The position numbers and the translations under genes are program-made. The notes below the pieces were generated by a model. The model ran no database searches, had not been told where the DNA came from, and saw only the letters and a list, made by a program, of their open reading frames with translations. From a virus, in IMG/VR virus record IMGVR_UViG_3300024348_000028, positions 1 through 64,000 of that record: DNA of 64,000 nucleotides. The stretch is one strand, 5' to 3'. Positions 20,701 to 31,300 of the stretch are shown here, piece by piece. Within the stretch, counting starts at the first letter, position 1; each line of letters begins with the position of its first letter.

Positions 20701-23700
20701 TAATGTAATCAAAGCTCTCTTTGATCTTTGAACCTGATTAGCAACGCCTTCCCAAGTTTTAAATGCGTGTGTACCAGACTTTACTAACTGGTGTGTCATT
20801 ACTTTTCCGTTTTCTGCCATTGAAGAAAGCCATCGTAGTAGGTTGTTCATACTACGAAGAGTTTTGCCTTCACCAGTAGCAAATGAGGTAAGACCAGACA
20901 TCCAACTTAGTGTTTTTCTAAATGCGTTTCTATTTGTCTTTTCAGATCCTCTAAACAAACTAGCAATCCAGTTAGTAGATCTAAATACTTCTGTATGCTC
21001 TGTTGCTAGGTTATTTAAGAAGTTAATTAAGATACCTTGTGTTGGTGGTAGCTTTTCTGGTTCTATATCAATTAGTACACCTAAACCTAAATCTCTTTTA
21101 GCGGATTCAATATCTACTTTTACTTTTGCTCCAGCATAAGTTTGTGCTGCATAACTACCCTTTTTCATTCTAACTTTATCAGGATAGTTTAGTGTAATGT
21201 TATCTGCACTAAATACAAAGTCATGTGGAGATGGTGGTCTAGTAAATTCTGGTAAATCTGTGCCATATCTTGCGTTATAAGACGCAATAGCTTGATCAGT
21301 CTTTGCTTTTGCAAAGTCTAGAATTTGATCCATAGTCTTTACTGAGATTTGTTCAGTTGGAGTACTTCTTGCATCTAGTTCTTTTGCAATTTCAATATCA
21401 TAGTATGACCAGAAAATATTATTAATTGTTTCAAATCTAGTACCAAACTTTTCTTGATTAATATTAGAAATTGTTGAATAGATGTTATATACTTTATCTA
21501 AGAAGTGTAAGAATTGATCTGGAATTGTTTCGATCTTCTTACCAAGATTTTCTCTTAATCCAGAAGTAATTCTATGGAAGTTAAGTAGTAGAATCTTAAC
21601 AAACTTAGGATCTGTTCCAGAGTTTCTAAGTAAAGATTCTCCAGCCATCATCTGAGCATCAAACTTATCTACATCATTAAGAACAACTGTTTCAGCTTTT
21701 CCTGCTTTAATCTTTGGATCAGTAGCTGGTGTTCTACCAGTCTTTGGGTCCATATCAACAGGAAGTTTTTCTGGATTAACTACTGGCTTATCTATAATAA
21801 CTTTTGGATCGTCAGCTACAGGAGGTTCTGTTGGTTTTCTTATTACTGGTAGTCTACTAGTTGTATCAAGCGTTGTTTCTTTCTTAACTACACCTTCTTT
21901 AGTTGGAACAACAGCTACAGTTTTTTCTTTTTTCATAAAGCTAACTAAATCAATATTTTGTTCTTTTAAAATATCAATTAGTGTTGTTTCTGGTGTTTCA
22001 GATTCTTTTACAATAGAAATTAAAATATCTTTTTCTAAACCAAAATCAGAAAATCGTTCTTCTGGTGTTGCTTCTAAAGCAGAGATAATATCTGGTTTAT
22101 CTAAAACTAAAGTTAATGTTCTAGTAGTACTTTTAACCTTTGTTGTACTTACAAAAATTGGTTCAGTTTTATCTGCTGATACAGTTACTTTATCTTCTGG
22201 TAATAGTACAGAACCACCTTTAATTGAATCATCTTTAGTTTCACCAGAAACAAACATAACAGTTTCTCCAACTTCAGTTTTAACTTCTGGCATTGCTACT
22301 GGAAGTTCAGTTGTTTGTTTTGAAACAGCGGCTTCAATATTAGTTCTAATTTTTCTAGATGCTTCTAGTTTTGCTCTAGCTTCTTCTAATGAAACAACCT
22401 TTGGTTTTTCTTCACCACTAAGAATAGCATCAGACTTTTTGGCAATTATTGCTTTTGCTGTTTCTGTAATATTTTCAGTTAAAGATGTTGGTCTTACTTC
22501 GTCATTAACAAGTTTAATTTCCCCATCAATTTGCTGTACTTGTTTTCTTAAAGCAGCCTTAGCATTCATTACTTGTTTATCAGTAATTCCAAGTAGTTTT
22601 GCAATACCCTTATCAGTTATTTCTGGATTATTTTGTTTAGCAATTAGATACTTAGAAACTATATCCTTTACACTTGGAGATAGTGTTGTTTGTGTAACAA
22701 TAGAAAGAACATTTTCTGCTTGTTCTTTAGAAATTGGTTTACTACTTTCAACCGCTATTCTTGCATCAGGAATATCAATCTCTTTTCCATCTTCTCTAAC
22801 AAGACCATAAGAAACTTTTTGTGCTTTGCGCTTTTGTTTTACCGCAGCTTCTTTTGCTACATTATTAGCAAAACCAAAAGCATAATTAAACTTTTCTTTT
22901 TCTGTAGTCATCTGAGACAAGGCAGCATTAACCTTATCTCTATTCATAAGAATTTTTTCAATGACTTTTTGTACTAGGTCTTCTACAGATTCTGTTTTAA
23001 TACCACTCCAGTTATCTTTTAAATACTTTCTAATACTAGCACCAAGTTTTGTTTTTGCTGTTACTTTTAGACCGGATACTCCAGCTTCTCTTTCTTTTTT
23101 AGTAGATACTGTTTTAGTTACAACCTCTCCAATCATAGTTACAAAGGTATCAGCATCTTTAATTTGACCGATGTCTTCTGTTATGTATGTATCAGGAATT
23201 TTAACTTCTTCTTGTTTTTCTGGAATCTTTGCCATAAGTTTTTCACGAAGAGCGTTAAACTTTGTTTCTTGATTAGCAACAAGCTTAGGGTTTCCTTCTC
23301 TAACTATAACTGTACCGCGAGAAACAATCTTTCCATCTTTACGAACAACTGGAGCAATAGTTTTTACTATATATGGTTCTTCGCTTGCTTGACCTTCAAC
23401 ATATGGTTCAAACATAAGTACTTCAACTTCACTTTGTCCATCAAGATAAGGTTTACCAGTTAAGTCATCAATATATTCTCCTTCTTTAAGAGAAGCCTTA
23501 ACTTGTTCCATTTGTGACTTAAATTTTTTTGGTTTCTCTGGTACTTCTACAACCTTTTCAACTAGCTTTCTTTCTTTCTTAATCTTCTTTTTCTTTTCAT
23601 CAACAAGAAGACCAGATAGTGCTTTAGCAAATCCATCAATATCTGGATTTTCTTTTGCTGCGTTTAATAGCTGTGCTTCAAATGCTTTATCTGTTTCAAG

Positions 23701-26700
23701 ACGCTGGAAAACTGGTTGTAGGCTAAATACCTTACCTACTTCTGTGTCTTTCATGTAAGTTTCTAGTAAATACTTAATAATACTATTTTCGGTAGTTGTG
23801 TCTAATAAAGCATTTATAAGAGTATCAAAATCTTTAATACCATGTGGTTGGTTTGGGTTTCTAGATAATTTGGTTACTATTATATTATCATTAAATACAA
23901 ATTCTCTTGCAAATCTTTCTTCAATACCGGATAGAATTAAGTTTTCTGTGCTTTGATATAACTTGTGATCAATAGTAATTCCAGTATACTCTGCAATATT
24001 ATTTAATACATCCTCAAAGAAAGTAAACTGAGTTAGGTATTGTCCAGCTATAGTTTGTGTTGTTTCGTATGCTTTATCTACAAAGAAACTACCAATTTTA
24101 TTTTGTAAAACTTCAGTAGCTTCTTTATCGTTTTTAATTCGTTTTAAAAAGTCTACAATACTATTAACATTCCTATACATTTCAGCCATAGTAATGTTTT
24201 CTTCAAACAAAGATGGTAAAACAAAGGCAATAGATTTTGCTTTATATCTATCTGAAAGATCGGATAATTCTATAAAGTTTTTTATAAAGTCTGATGTGTC
24301 GTTTGTAGTGAGTTTTTCTCCTGTTGGAACAAACATTTTATAGTAATTTGCTTGTAATAGTTCTTGTACTTTATCTGGAATTAACCAATAAGATAATGCT
24401 AGTAAGTTTGTATAATAATCATCTTTATATGTAATAACATCTTTTATTAAATCTTTAATATCAGAGTCTACAAAATTACTTAAGCTTTCTACCTGTTCTC
24501 TACTTAATGTACCATCGTATAATCTTGTTAATAACTTTCGTTGTACTTCTCTTACACTAGTAGCATCTAAAGTTGTTTCTGCAATTATATCAGCAAGTAA
24601 TTTAGATGGTTTATCAACCGATGCTTTTTCCATTAAAGTTTCAAAAATAGAATCTATATAACTAGTGTAAGAAATACCATCAAAAGTTTTTCCAAGATTT
24701 TGTGCTAATCTTGTTTGAACTTGGAATGAGTGTAATCCTAAAGAAGCTGCATTAGTAACAGTTCTATAATCAATTTCATCAGCTGTTTCAATTAAACCAT
24801 TAATAATATTATCTAGATCATTAAATTCTGATTTTCTTATAATATTAGATAGTTTACCCCATACATCTTTAATAAACTTAAAGAATGGACTCATTACTCT
24901 TGTAAGTAAGCTTTGGTTTTCTAGTTTAGAAATAGCCTCAACTGATTTAGAGTATACAAGGCTTTCAAACATATTAGCAAAAAATTCTGCTACATTTCCA
25001 AAAGAATAAACAAAATTACCGTTTAAATTTCCCTTTTCAAATACTGCGTTATCAAGATCAGTAAAGAATCTTACTAAATCAAAATCTACATAATCTGAGT
25101 ATGCTTTATATAATTCTATTTGTTGATCAATATCTAATACGAATGAGTAGATATGACCCAATTCGTGTAAAGCAACTTTAGTTATTAGATGTGCTGTTTG
25201 GTTTGGTGTTAAAGAACCAGCTTCAGCTCCTTTTAATATTTCATTAACAAATACAGAAAAACCAAATTTAACTTCTCTTACACCAGCATCCTGTAGTGCT
25301 TCACCATAGACACCACTTTCACCAATTCTTTCTAAATAAGTTACTAGTTTAGTTGGATTTAGTTTTAGATTAGCAATAGCAGAAGCAATTAACTTTACTG
25401 TTTTTTCTTTAAGTTCTTTTGCAGCTTTAATATCAGTATGTGGGAAACTATTATCAAAATATTTTTGTAATACTTTTTCAAAATAATTTATAAGCTTTTC
25501 ATGTTCTGGTGAAATTTTCTTAGCAAAAGAAATATCTGTAAATGCTTTTTGTGCTTTCTTTGTTTGAGCAGCATTTAATGATCTTGGTTTAGTCTTTCGA
25601 TTAGCAAGAATAGCATTTTCTTTTTGCTTTAGTTTTCTAACTAATGGAGAATCTGTGTCTTTAACCTTTAGTGTTTCAGTTGGTTTTTCTTTACCAAAAA
25701 GATATTCACTTAATGCTTTTCTAAACTTTCTATTAAGATTCTTTTCTTCGTTAATACGACGATCAAAATCTTCTCTTGAAACATCTTTATATTTTTCAGC
25801 TAGTTCTAAGAATTGAGTTTTCTTTTCATTGCTTAAAGTAGAGAAGCCTTTGTTTTCTTTTCCAATTAGATCTCGTTCTAGTTTTTGTAAATCAGCAATG
25901 TGTCGATTTAAGTTTATTTCTTGATCTGTAAACCAAGTAGAGTCTTTGGCTGTTCTTCCACTTTCTTTTAATTGCTTAAGAACATCTAAAGATCTTGTTG
26001 CAAGTTCTTTTATTTTTCTAATCTTCAAATAAGGTTTTGGTTCAGCTTGAATAGTTTTAATATCTTCAGCTGTTGCTACAACTCTTAACCAATCCTTTTC
26101 ATCTTTTATTTGATTAGCATCAATAGATCTCTTACCGTAATCTAAAGTACTTTCTCCAGTAACCTTATTAAAGATTGGAGACTCTGGAGCAGAACCCAGC
26201 TTACCTGCTCTACCGTCTTCTTTAATTGTAGCAGAGTCAGCTGCTTTTTCAGCATCGCTAGCAATTCGTTCTAGTCTAGTAGGAGCTTCCCCAGTAACTG
26301 GAGGTAATCCTTCTACCTCAACAGCTCTAATCTTAGCTTCATCTAAACTTAGTTTTGGTATTTCATAGATACCATCTTCTCTTCTAATATATACATTTTC
26401 AATAGTGTTTTGTTTTGCTGTTTCATCTATCTTTCTAATTTCGTCTTCTCTAAACTTATACTTAGTACCTTCAATATCAAGGTCTATTGTTCTAACGCCT
26501 TCTACTGCTGGTACGGCTGTAATTGGATCTACTTTAGTTTCTTCAACAGCTAATGTAGCAGTTTCAATGATAGCATCTTTTGTAAGTGGGGTTGGGCTGG
26601 TAACAACAGCATCAGTTCCTTCTGGTGTTTCTAAACGAGCAACGCCAGTTTCATCTGTTTTCTTAAATAGTTTATTCTTTAATTTACCAAGTCCCTGAGT

Positions 26701-28329
26701 TGCGCCGTATAAACTTGTTCCAAATAGGAAACCTACAGTACCAGCAATAGCTAATTCTTTTTTAGAATACTCAAATTCATGGTCTGTTTGAAGACCAGTC
26801 ATTGACATAGCTATTCTTGTTGTTTGGTCCTTTGCGCTTGCAATTGTATTTAATACAGCACCGGAACCACCGATATAACTAAGTCTTTTTAAATGACCCA
26901 TCTTTTGCATAAAGCTTGGTAGTTCACCTGTTGCAAAGGCGGTACTAATACTAAGTCCCTTTTGTATAGTCTGTAATGATTTTTGTAATCTAATTGCTTT
27001 ATTAGTATAACCAGCTGCCTTTAGTGCTGCAAGTCCACCCTTTGCTGCTGTTCCAAAACCAGCAGTAGCTACTGTGGCTGCAATACCAATTCCAAGGTCT
27101 GGATCGTTAATTGCTGTAGTAAAGAAATCGGCAGCAAAACCAATAACATCACCAGCAAAGTTATCAAATAATATACTATCTTTTTGGTATGCTTCTACTT
27201 TTTCTTTAAGAGTTGATTTAAATACCTTATCCTGTAATATAAATAAAGCATGATCCTTATTGTTTGTTCCAATAAAATCAATACCATCAACACCCTTTTT
27301 TGATAAAGTTTCTTTTACTTCTTTTGGTAGATTAAGTTGATTAAACCACTTTGCTCCATCAAAGTTTGGATCTTTTTTATCAATAAGCGTTTTAAGATCG
27401 TCCGCAATTGATCCAACTCCCTGTTCAAAAATATCAAAGCCGCTGTTATATTTTGCTAAAGATAATTGAATTGCTGATTGTTTAGCATATTCATCGTCTA
27501 AGTTATTTTTATATAGTGGGTTGTCAAATGCGGTATCAACCAAAGCACCAACAAGAGCGTTACCAGATAGATAACCACCTTCAGCTTGTGTAGATAACAT
27601 CCATCTACTAATTGAACCAGCATCTATAAATGCTTTGTTTCTTTCCTTAAACTGCTCTAGTGTCATTGGTTCTGGTACTACATGTGATGGAATTTCTTTA
27701 CCATCATACTTAATATCTACACCACCACTAGATGACCATGCTAGCTTGCCTTCTGCTGTTTTTGGAACACCTTCTTCATAGTAAGCAACTGGTTCATTAT
27801 CATTACCAAGATTTACTTTAACAGCTTGCTTTGCTGCTTTAATTTGATTTAAATAATCATTATAATCCTTTTCAACCTGATCCATGTTTTCAATTAATGG
27901 ATTTTGAATCTTGAAATAAGGACCACTCCAATAGCCTCTCTTTGCTCTCTCTAAAGCAAATCTATCTACATCTCTGCCCAAGAAACCAGAACCAGCTCCT
28001 CCAGTTAATAAATAGTTTGCTTTTCTAAATTCCCAAAAATCATCATTGTTTGGTTTTTTAGTTGACCAATTTTCCTTTGAACTAATAGCCTGTAGATTAG
28101 TATCAGGCATTACACCATAACGCTCTGCTTCAGCTCCTTCTAGTGTATTAAAAGTAAATGGGGCTGTTAAGGTTTGCCAGTTATTAAAGAAAGATCTACC
28201 AAACATTACTGGAGCAGTTGCTGTAAAGTAAAGTTCTGGTAGTTCTTGTTCTGGTTTATAGTTAACACTTGGACCTAGTTGAAAATTAAAATTATTTAAA
28301 CCATCAATGTTGATTTTTTCTGTACTCAT
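17701..28329 (-). CDS. giant virion (ejection-type) protein, 3542 aa
   Basis: Last and largest gene of the virion block, in the place of T7 gp16, so probably packed in the head and ejected with the DNA. The start at 28329 has AAAGGTAAC upstream. Parts visible: a hydrophobic Ala/Gly segment near residues 395-445 (GFAADFFTTAINDPD...AAT); an HExxH metallopeptidase motif, ALHELGHIYSF, near residue 1055; Lys/Glu-rich linkers; an ECF-sigma-like unit near residues 1760-1930 (DLVQKVIEKI and NNVAKEAAVKQKRKA, then the helix-turn-helix-like GIAKLLGITDKQVMNAKAALRK); a Thr/Val/Lys-rich linker to about 2190; and a long helical C-terminal part with AGGILRATSGQGWGLR near 2960 and a membrane-like segment VVLAEIVILYSALTYMSELI near 3320. 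I considered an N4-type virion RNA polymerase, but none of its motifs are present. The virion role is inferred from position and size. Confidence 0.85.
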   Translation of the reverse strand: MSTEKINIDGLNNFNFQLGPSVNYKPEQELPELYFTATAPVMFGRSFFNNWQTLTAPFTFNTLEGAEAERYGVMPDTNLQAISSKENWSTKKPNNDDFWEFRKANYLLTGGAGSGFLGRDVDRFALERAKRGYWSGPYFKIQNPLIENMDQVEKDYNDYLNQIKAAKQAVKVNLGNDNEPVAYYEEGVPKTAEGKLAWSSSGGVDIKYDGKEIPSHVVPEPMTLEQFKERNKAFIDAGSISRWMLSTQAEGGYLSGNALVGALVDTAFDNPLYKNNLDDEYAKQSAIQLSLAKYNSGFDIFEQGVGSIADDLKTLIDKKDPNFDGAKWFNQLNLPKEVKETLSKKGVDGIDFIGTNNKDHALFILQDKVFKSTLKEKVEAYQKDSILFDNFAGDVIGFAADFFTTAINDPDLGIGIAATVATAGFGTAAKGGLAALKAAGYTNKAIRLQKSLQTIQKGLSISTAFATGELPSFMQKMGHLKRLSYIGGSGAVLNTIASAKDQTTRIAMSMTGLQTDHEFEYSKKELAIAGTVGFLFGTSLYGATQGLGKLKNKLFKKTDETGVARLETPEGTDAVVTSPTPLTKDAIIETATLAVEETKVDPITAVPAVEGVRTIDLDIEGTKYKFREDEIRKIDETAKQNTIENVYIRREDGIYEIPKLSLDEAKIRAVEVEGLPPVTGEAPTRLERIASDAEKAADSATIKEDGRAGKLGSAPESPIFNKVTGESTLDYGKRSIDANQIKDEKDWLRVVATAEDIKTIQAEPKPYLKIRKIKELATRSLDVLKQLKESGRTAKDSTWFTDQEINLNRHIADLQKLERDLIGKENKGFSTLSNEKKTQFLELAEKYKDVSREDFDRRINEEKNLNRKFRKALSEYLFGKEKPTETLKVKDTDSPLVRKLKQKENAILANRKTKPRSLNAAQTKKAQKAFTDISFAKKISPEHEKLINYFEKVLQKYFDNSFPHTDIKAAKELKEKTVKLIASAIANLKLNPTKLVTYLERIGESGVYGEALQDAGVREVKFGFSVFVNEILKGAEAGSLTPNQTAHLITKVALHELGHIYSFVLDIDQQIELYKAYSDYVDFDLVRFFTDLDNAVFEKGNLNGNFVYSFGNVAEFFANMFESLVYSKSVEAISKLENQSLLTRVMSPFFKFIKDVWGKLSNIIRKSEFNDLDNIINGLIETADEIDYRTVTNAASLGLHSFQVQTRLAQNLGKTFDGISYTSYIDSIFETLMEKASVDKPSKLLADIIAETTLDATSVREVQRKLLTRLYDGTLSREQVESLSNFVDSDIKDLIKDVITYKDDYYTNLLALSYWLIPDKVQELLQANYYKMFVPTGEKLTTNDTSDFIKNFIELSDLSDRYKAKSIAFVLPSLFEENITMAEMYRNVNSIVDFLKRIKNDKEATEVLQNKIGSFFVDKAYETTQTIAGQYLTQFTFFEDVLNNIAEYTGITIDHKLYQSTENLILSGIEERFAREFVFNDNIIVTKLSRNPNQPHGIKDFDTLINALLDTTTENSIIKYLLETYMKDTEVGKVFSLQPVFQRLETDKAFEAQLLNAAKENPDIDGFAKALSGLLVDEKKKKIKKERKLVEKVVEVPEKPKKFKSQMEQVKASLKEGEYIDDLTGKPYLDGQSEVEVLMFEPYVEGQASEEPYIVKTIAPVVRKDGKIVSRGTVIVREGNPKLVANQETKFNALREKLMAKIPEKQEEVKIPDTYITEDIGQIKDADTFVTMIGEVVTKTVSTKKEREAGVSGLKVTAKTKLGASIRKYLKDNWSGIKTESVEDLVQKVIEKILMNRDKVNAALSQMTTEKEKFNYAFGFANNVAKEAAVKQKRKAQKVSYGLVREDGKEIDIPDARIAVESSKPISKEQAENVLSIVTQTTLSPSVKDIVSKYLIAKQNNPEITDKGIAKLLGITDKQVMNAKAALRKQVQQIDGEIKLVNDEVRPTSLTENITETAKAIIAKKSDAILSGEEKPKVVSLEEARAKLEASRKIRTNIEAAVSKQTTELPVAMPEVKTEVGETVMFVSGETKDDSIKGGSVLLPEDKVTVSADKTEPIFVSTTKVKSTTRTLTLVLDKPDIISALEATPEERFSDFGLEKDILISIVKESETPETTLIDILKEQNIDLVSFMKKEKTVAVVPTKEGVVKKETTLDTTSRLPVIRKPTEPPVADDPKVIIDKPVVNPEKLPVDMDPKTGRTPATDPKIKAGKAETVVLNDVDKFDAQMMAGESLLRNSGTDPKFVKILLLNFHRITSGLRENLGKKIETIPDQFLHFLDKVYNIYSTISNINQEKFGTRFETINNIFWSYYDIEIAKELDARSTPTEQISVKTMDQILDFAKAKTDQAIASYNARYGTDLPEFTRPPSPHDFVFSADNITLNYPDKVRMKKGSYAAQTYAGAKVKVDIESAKRDLGLGVLIDIEPEKLPPTQGILINFLNNLATEHTEVFRSTNWIASLFRGSEKTNRNAFRKTLSWMSGLTSFATGEGKTLRSMNNLLRWLSSMAENGKVMTHQLVKSGTHAFKTWEGVANQVQRSKRALITLNRDLAIQTGDLRVMQAVELEIVKSLVSTKRPLQRADIQTAVLAINSSAQPAYIDAVFTSAKNLRDETIRRNKFILDLENSTEWISIKDDAGNPVPAENYFALTFDRDKVTKNDRTQIVDEMVRVRKDTIRNDETLDRSIMLAMGWLWDTESNPLTSRGKEGRDQLHIGETGFDADTLSRLEAKAGNRRYAPGTDLKKIPEIRREADTKFFSYEDPATGQIVICAIPEKVDDLSPRDLARYMETVDGVTTHIADQWKANFGNTKPVLQVMMEELLAFKLREGNYHRYIQKPEMGDNAFLQLFGKGGDNQGFAVKNLDWKEVFNSPLIKDIIRTNPLAAYDNLINHRGFELLVQAELDRMLGVKGVRIYELFDAASKLLMRMAGSNESLQKDLQGGMKRLAEDYAEYAGRNPRIMSAYGETGEQLSRSAGGILRATSGQGWGLRSTAESFINVITALPEVGIKETINNAFGVFKMFLDRRPSEALKQQAFLTVHGIRSYLSEIEDRYLQTNSVSGVPSLNDSWWKRLTKTREDSNKLTAALETIGNLGVEVGSVKYITGISKHFALGRFTQRNAKYIVSGAALRLLALMENPANKAELERLQALSITSEKADRQLAALQKKLAREAGFGGNWDHALTFMRFRLLDADKLKALKYIMEQTGTNKNGVFNLTALQAKVDAYMTGPIGPIPKEVLDEAFSDFVYALETQISTDGLISESRGLNKDISITSKTGIGRFIRSLLQWSQSFKSGVLENLQLKKPTVVLAEIVILYSALTYMSELIIDWLNGRDVKDIKEELKDPSTSVFRMASTLPVFGSLSGLFSGTLATFSELTGGTYKGFSNPVSPPAFSVLNAYVSKAMGSGKELLAKGGEMSKEEMIAKFGDIIPYNITFNKSPVAVPARLLQELEVIDENNSLNKYLKLIQKGKNKYINKPENVASNHNIVPVQSREIENKLKDNRARYLEETNKFLQDRKNSIQRPITYTNNKGVSTDLANLLKDMSNNQ

Positions 28330-28370
28330 ATGTTACCTTTCTGGGAACTTGTGTGCCATGAATAAGTATA

Positions 28371-31300
28371 TTATTTAGACCAAAGATCAGCTTCAGCTTT
28401 TCTTCGTCTTGCTAAACCTTTTGATTTTTTACCACCAGTCTTATTATAAAGTAATAATGCTGTTGGTACATCTTTAAAATTATCTACTGAAGATACGGCT
28501 TTAGTTAATGTTTCAAAACCTTTACGACCATAGAAATTTTGACCGTTCTTCATATTATAAGCAAATGAAATTAATGCTGCTTGTTGATTAGGATTCATTT
28601 CATTCCAAGTTGGAATTGTCTCAGACAATCTAGGAATAATCTTAGTATCTACAAAATCTTGCATTAGATTATCTGCTTCTTCTTTAGAAATTTTATCTCC
28701 CTTTTTAACTGGAGTTCCATTTCTATAAGTAGTTGTGCCTTTACCTATTGTCCATACTTTTCCGGTATCATCCCAATAAGCTTCTGTCTTCATTCCTTCA
28801 AACTCAGAGATTAAATTAATATATGGTTTTTCACCAACAGAACCGGGAGATGTTTCTTTCTGTGTTTTTTCTCCAGTAAAGAAATCTCTAATCATTCCAA
28901 TTGCTCCACCATACTTGAAATTAGGATCACTAGTAAATGTTTGTTCTTTTACTACTGGTACTTTTTCCCAAGATAGTGTATCATAGTTCCATTCCATCTT
29001 TGTTTGTGGAGTGGTTTCTTGTTTTTTTATCTCTGCTTGTTCAATAGCCTGTGCCATTAACTTGGTTGGTGTAATTGTAATTCTATCTTGAATACCTTTT
29101 AAGATATCGTTATTACTAGAATCTATTGGTGGTAAATTTGGAACGTTTGTTTGTGCGTTATTTAAAAACTGTTTTGTAGATAGAGTTACATCTGCTAAAG
29201 TAACAATAAATTGTTTTCCTTTTGCTTTTTCAAATAACGCAGCAGATGTTTCATCTGTTAATAGGGCTGAATATAATTCAACAGCTTGTTGCTGATTTAA
29301 CCCCATATTTTGTTGTGCGTTCTTGACCAAGAAAGGCATCTCGGATTGTAATGCCATTCTAAATTCTGCAATTGTATCCATACTAGAATCTTGACCAACA
29401 AAAATAGAATCTTTACTAGTATTTCTATTTGGTGTTTTTAATAAACTATCTTTAATTTCACCAACTAATTCATCTTTAGTTTTTGGTGCAACAAAGTAAT
29501 CAATCTGATTCTGTACAGTTTTTGGACTAGTTGTTAGTTTAATCTGATTTGGGTTTGTTCCACTTTGTAGACTATTTGCCCATACATTAAAATCAGAAGC
29601 AGGACCATAAATATCTATTGCTCCGCTTTCGTCTTTAATATCAGAAAAGAATGACATAGACTGTCCATTTACTGGGTTAATAAATGAACGCCCATTTTTC
29701 ATTTCAATTGGTATTACTGTTGAGTCTGTTAATAGCTCTCCTACTCCATCTTTATTATATAGTGGAATGCTTGTTAAAACCATATCTACTCTGGCTTCAC
29801 CCATAGTTTTATTTCTATAGGCTCCTTTTGATTCAGATAGGTTTGGAGTCCAGCCCCATTGATCTGCTGTTGGAATTGCTTCCATAGCGGCATAAAAAGA
29901 TCTTTGAATTTCTTCTTCGGTTTGTGGTCTTACTCCACCATTAAACTTAGTCAATACTTGGTCGCTAGATGCAAAAGCAAGCTTATAAATAGTTGCCTTA
30001 TTTGGACCAGCGTCATAAGTTTGACCAGTACTTGGATTAGTTCTTTCAATACGAATTGTAGACACTAATCGCTGTAGTTTGTCTACTGGGAATAAGGTTC
30101 TTTGTTGAAAAAATGATTCGTCAATACTACTAGCAATAACTCCTGTATAGCCACTAACATCACCTTCTAAATTAGTCATTGCTAGTTGAGAAGCATAACC
30201 AAGTTTCAATTCCCCAGTTGAGCCATCATTTAAAGATTCTTTTATTGACTTTGGTAATAGTTGGTTTTGTTTTAATTGCTGTAAAGTTCTTTTTGTTGGC
30301 TCTGGTCTAAAAATAGAATTTGGAGATACTAAGCCAGTACGAGTAAATCTTGGATTATTGTTTGCATCTACACCTTTGATTGTATAGGTAGATGGTGTTA
30401 ATAAAGAAGATACAATAATATTTTGAGATACTTTTTCTCGCTCATCCTTGTTTAACTCTTGGTCTGGTGTAATATAAAAAGATAAACCAGACATATAGGC
30501 TTCTCTAATATCTCTATTTTCTCTTAGAGTTTGGTTTAAATTATCTTGTGTAATATTTAATCCAGATGTTTTTAATTGATCAATAAAGAAGGATGAATAT
30601 GAGTTTTCTAATGAAGTATACTTACTACCAATACCACTAACACCAGCCTGTTGACTTAATGATGTTCGTGTTGACATTGCTTTTGTTAGTGCACCCATTG
30701 TTTCTAGGTTTGTTTTACTAACAAGTTGTAATACTTCACCACTTGATTTATTTGTATTTCTTGAAAGATATCTAATAATTCTAAGTCTATTCATTCCCTC
30801 TTCAGAAATATTACTATCTTGAGTTTGCATATACTCAAAAGATTCGTCACTAATTTGTGGAGCAATGTGATAAAACATATCAAATGTTTTTGGATTTTCT
30901 GTTCCTAAAGAAGGAGCTGAAGCTAGAGCAGTAGCAAGTCTTTTAAATTGATCTGGTACTTGAATACCTGCTTGCGGGTAATATTCTTGAACATATTGTG
31001 CATATTGTTGTTTTCTAATATCTTCAGGAAGTTCCATAAATCTATTATTATCAACTAATGTAATTCCAGTATTTGGGTCTTGCTGAATAATTAAACTTTT
31101 ATCTTGAAGTAAATCTGCTTGTTCTTTTGGCAATAGGATTTGTTTTAATCCCGGTTCATTTTGATCTACTACTTGATTGTATTTCTTTTGTGCATCTGTT
31201 GGTTGAATTTTACCAAGCTTGCCGTTATTAAAAGCATTTGCTAGATTCATTTGTTCATTCATAGTTAGCAAAGCATCTCTTTGAACTCTTTCTCCTGCTT

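Noticed and set aside
17701-28329. N4-type virion RNA polymerase, suggested by the ~3500-residue size
   Set aside because: None of the T7-family polymerase motifs (DxxGR, the KR...YG region, HDS) is present; a true T7-type polymerase is encoded at 5443-7938.
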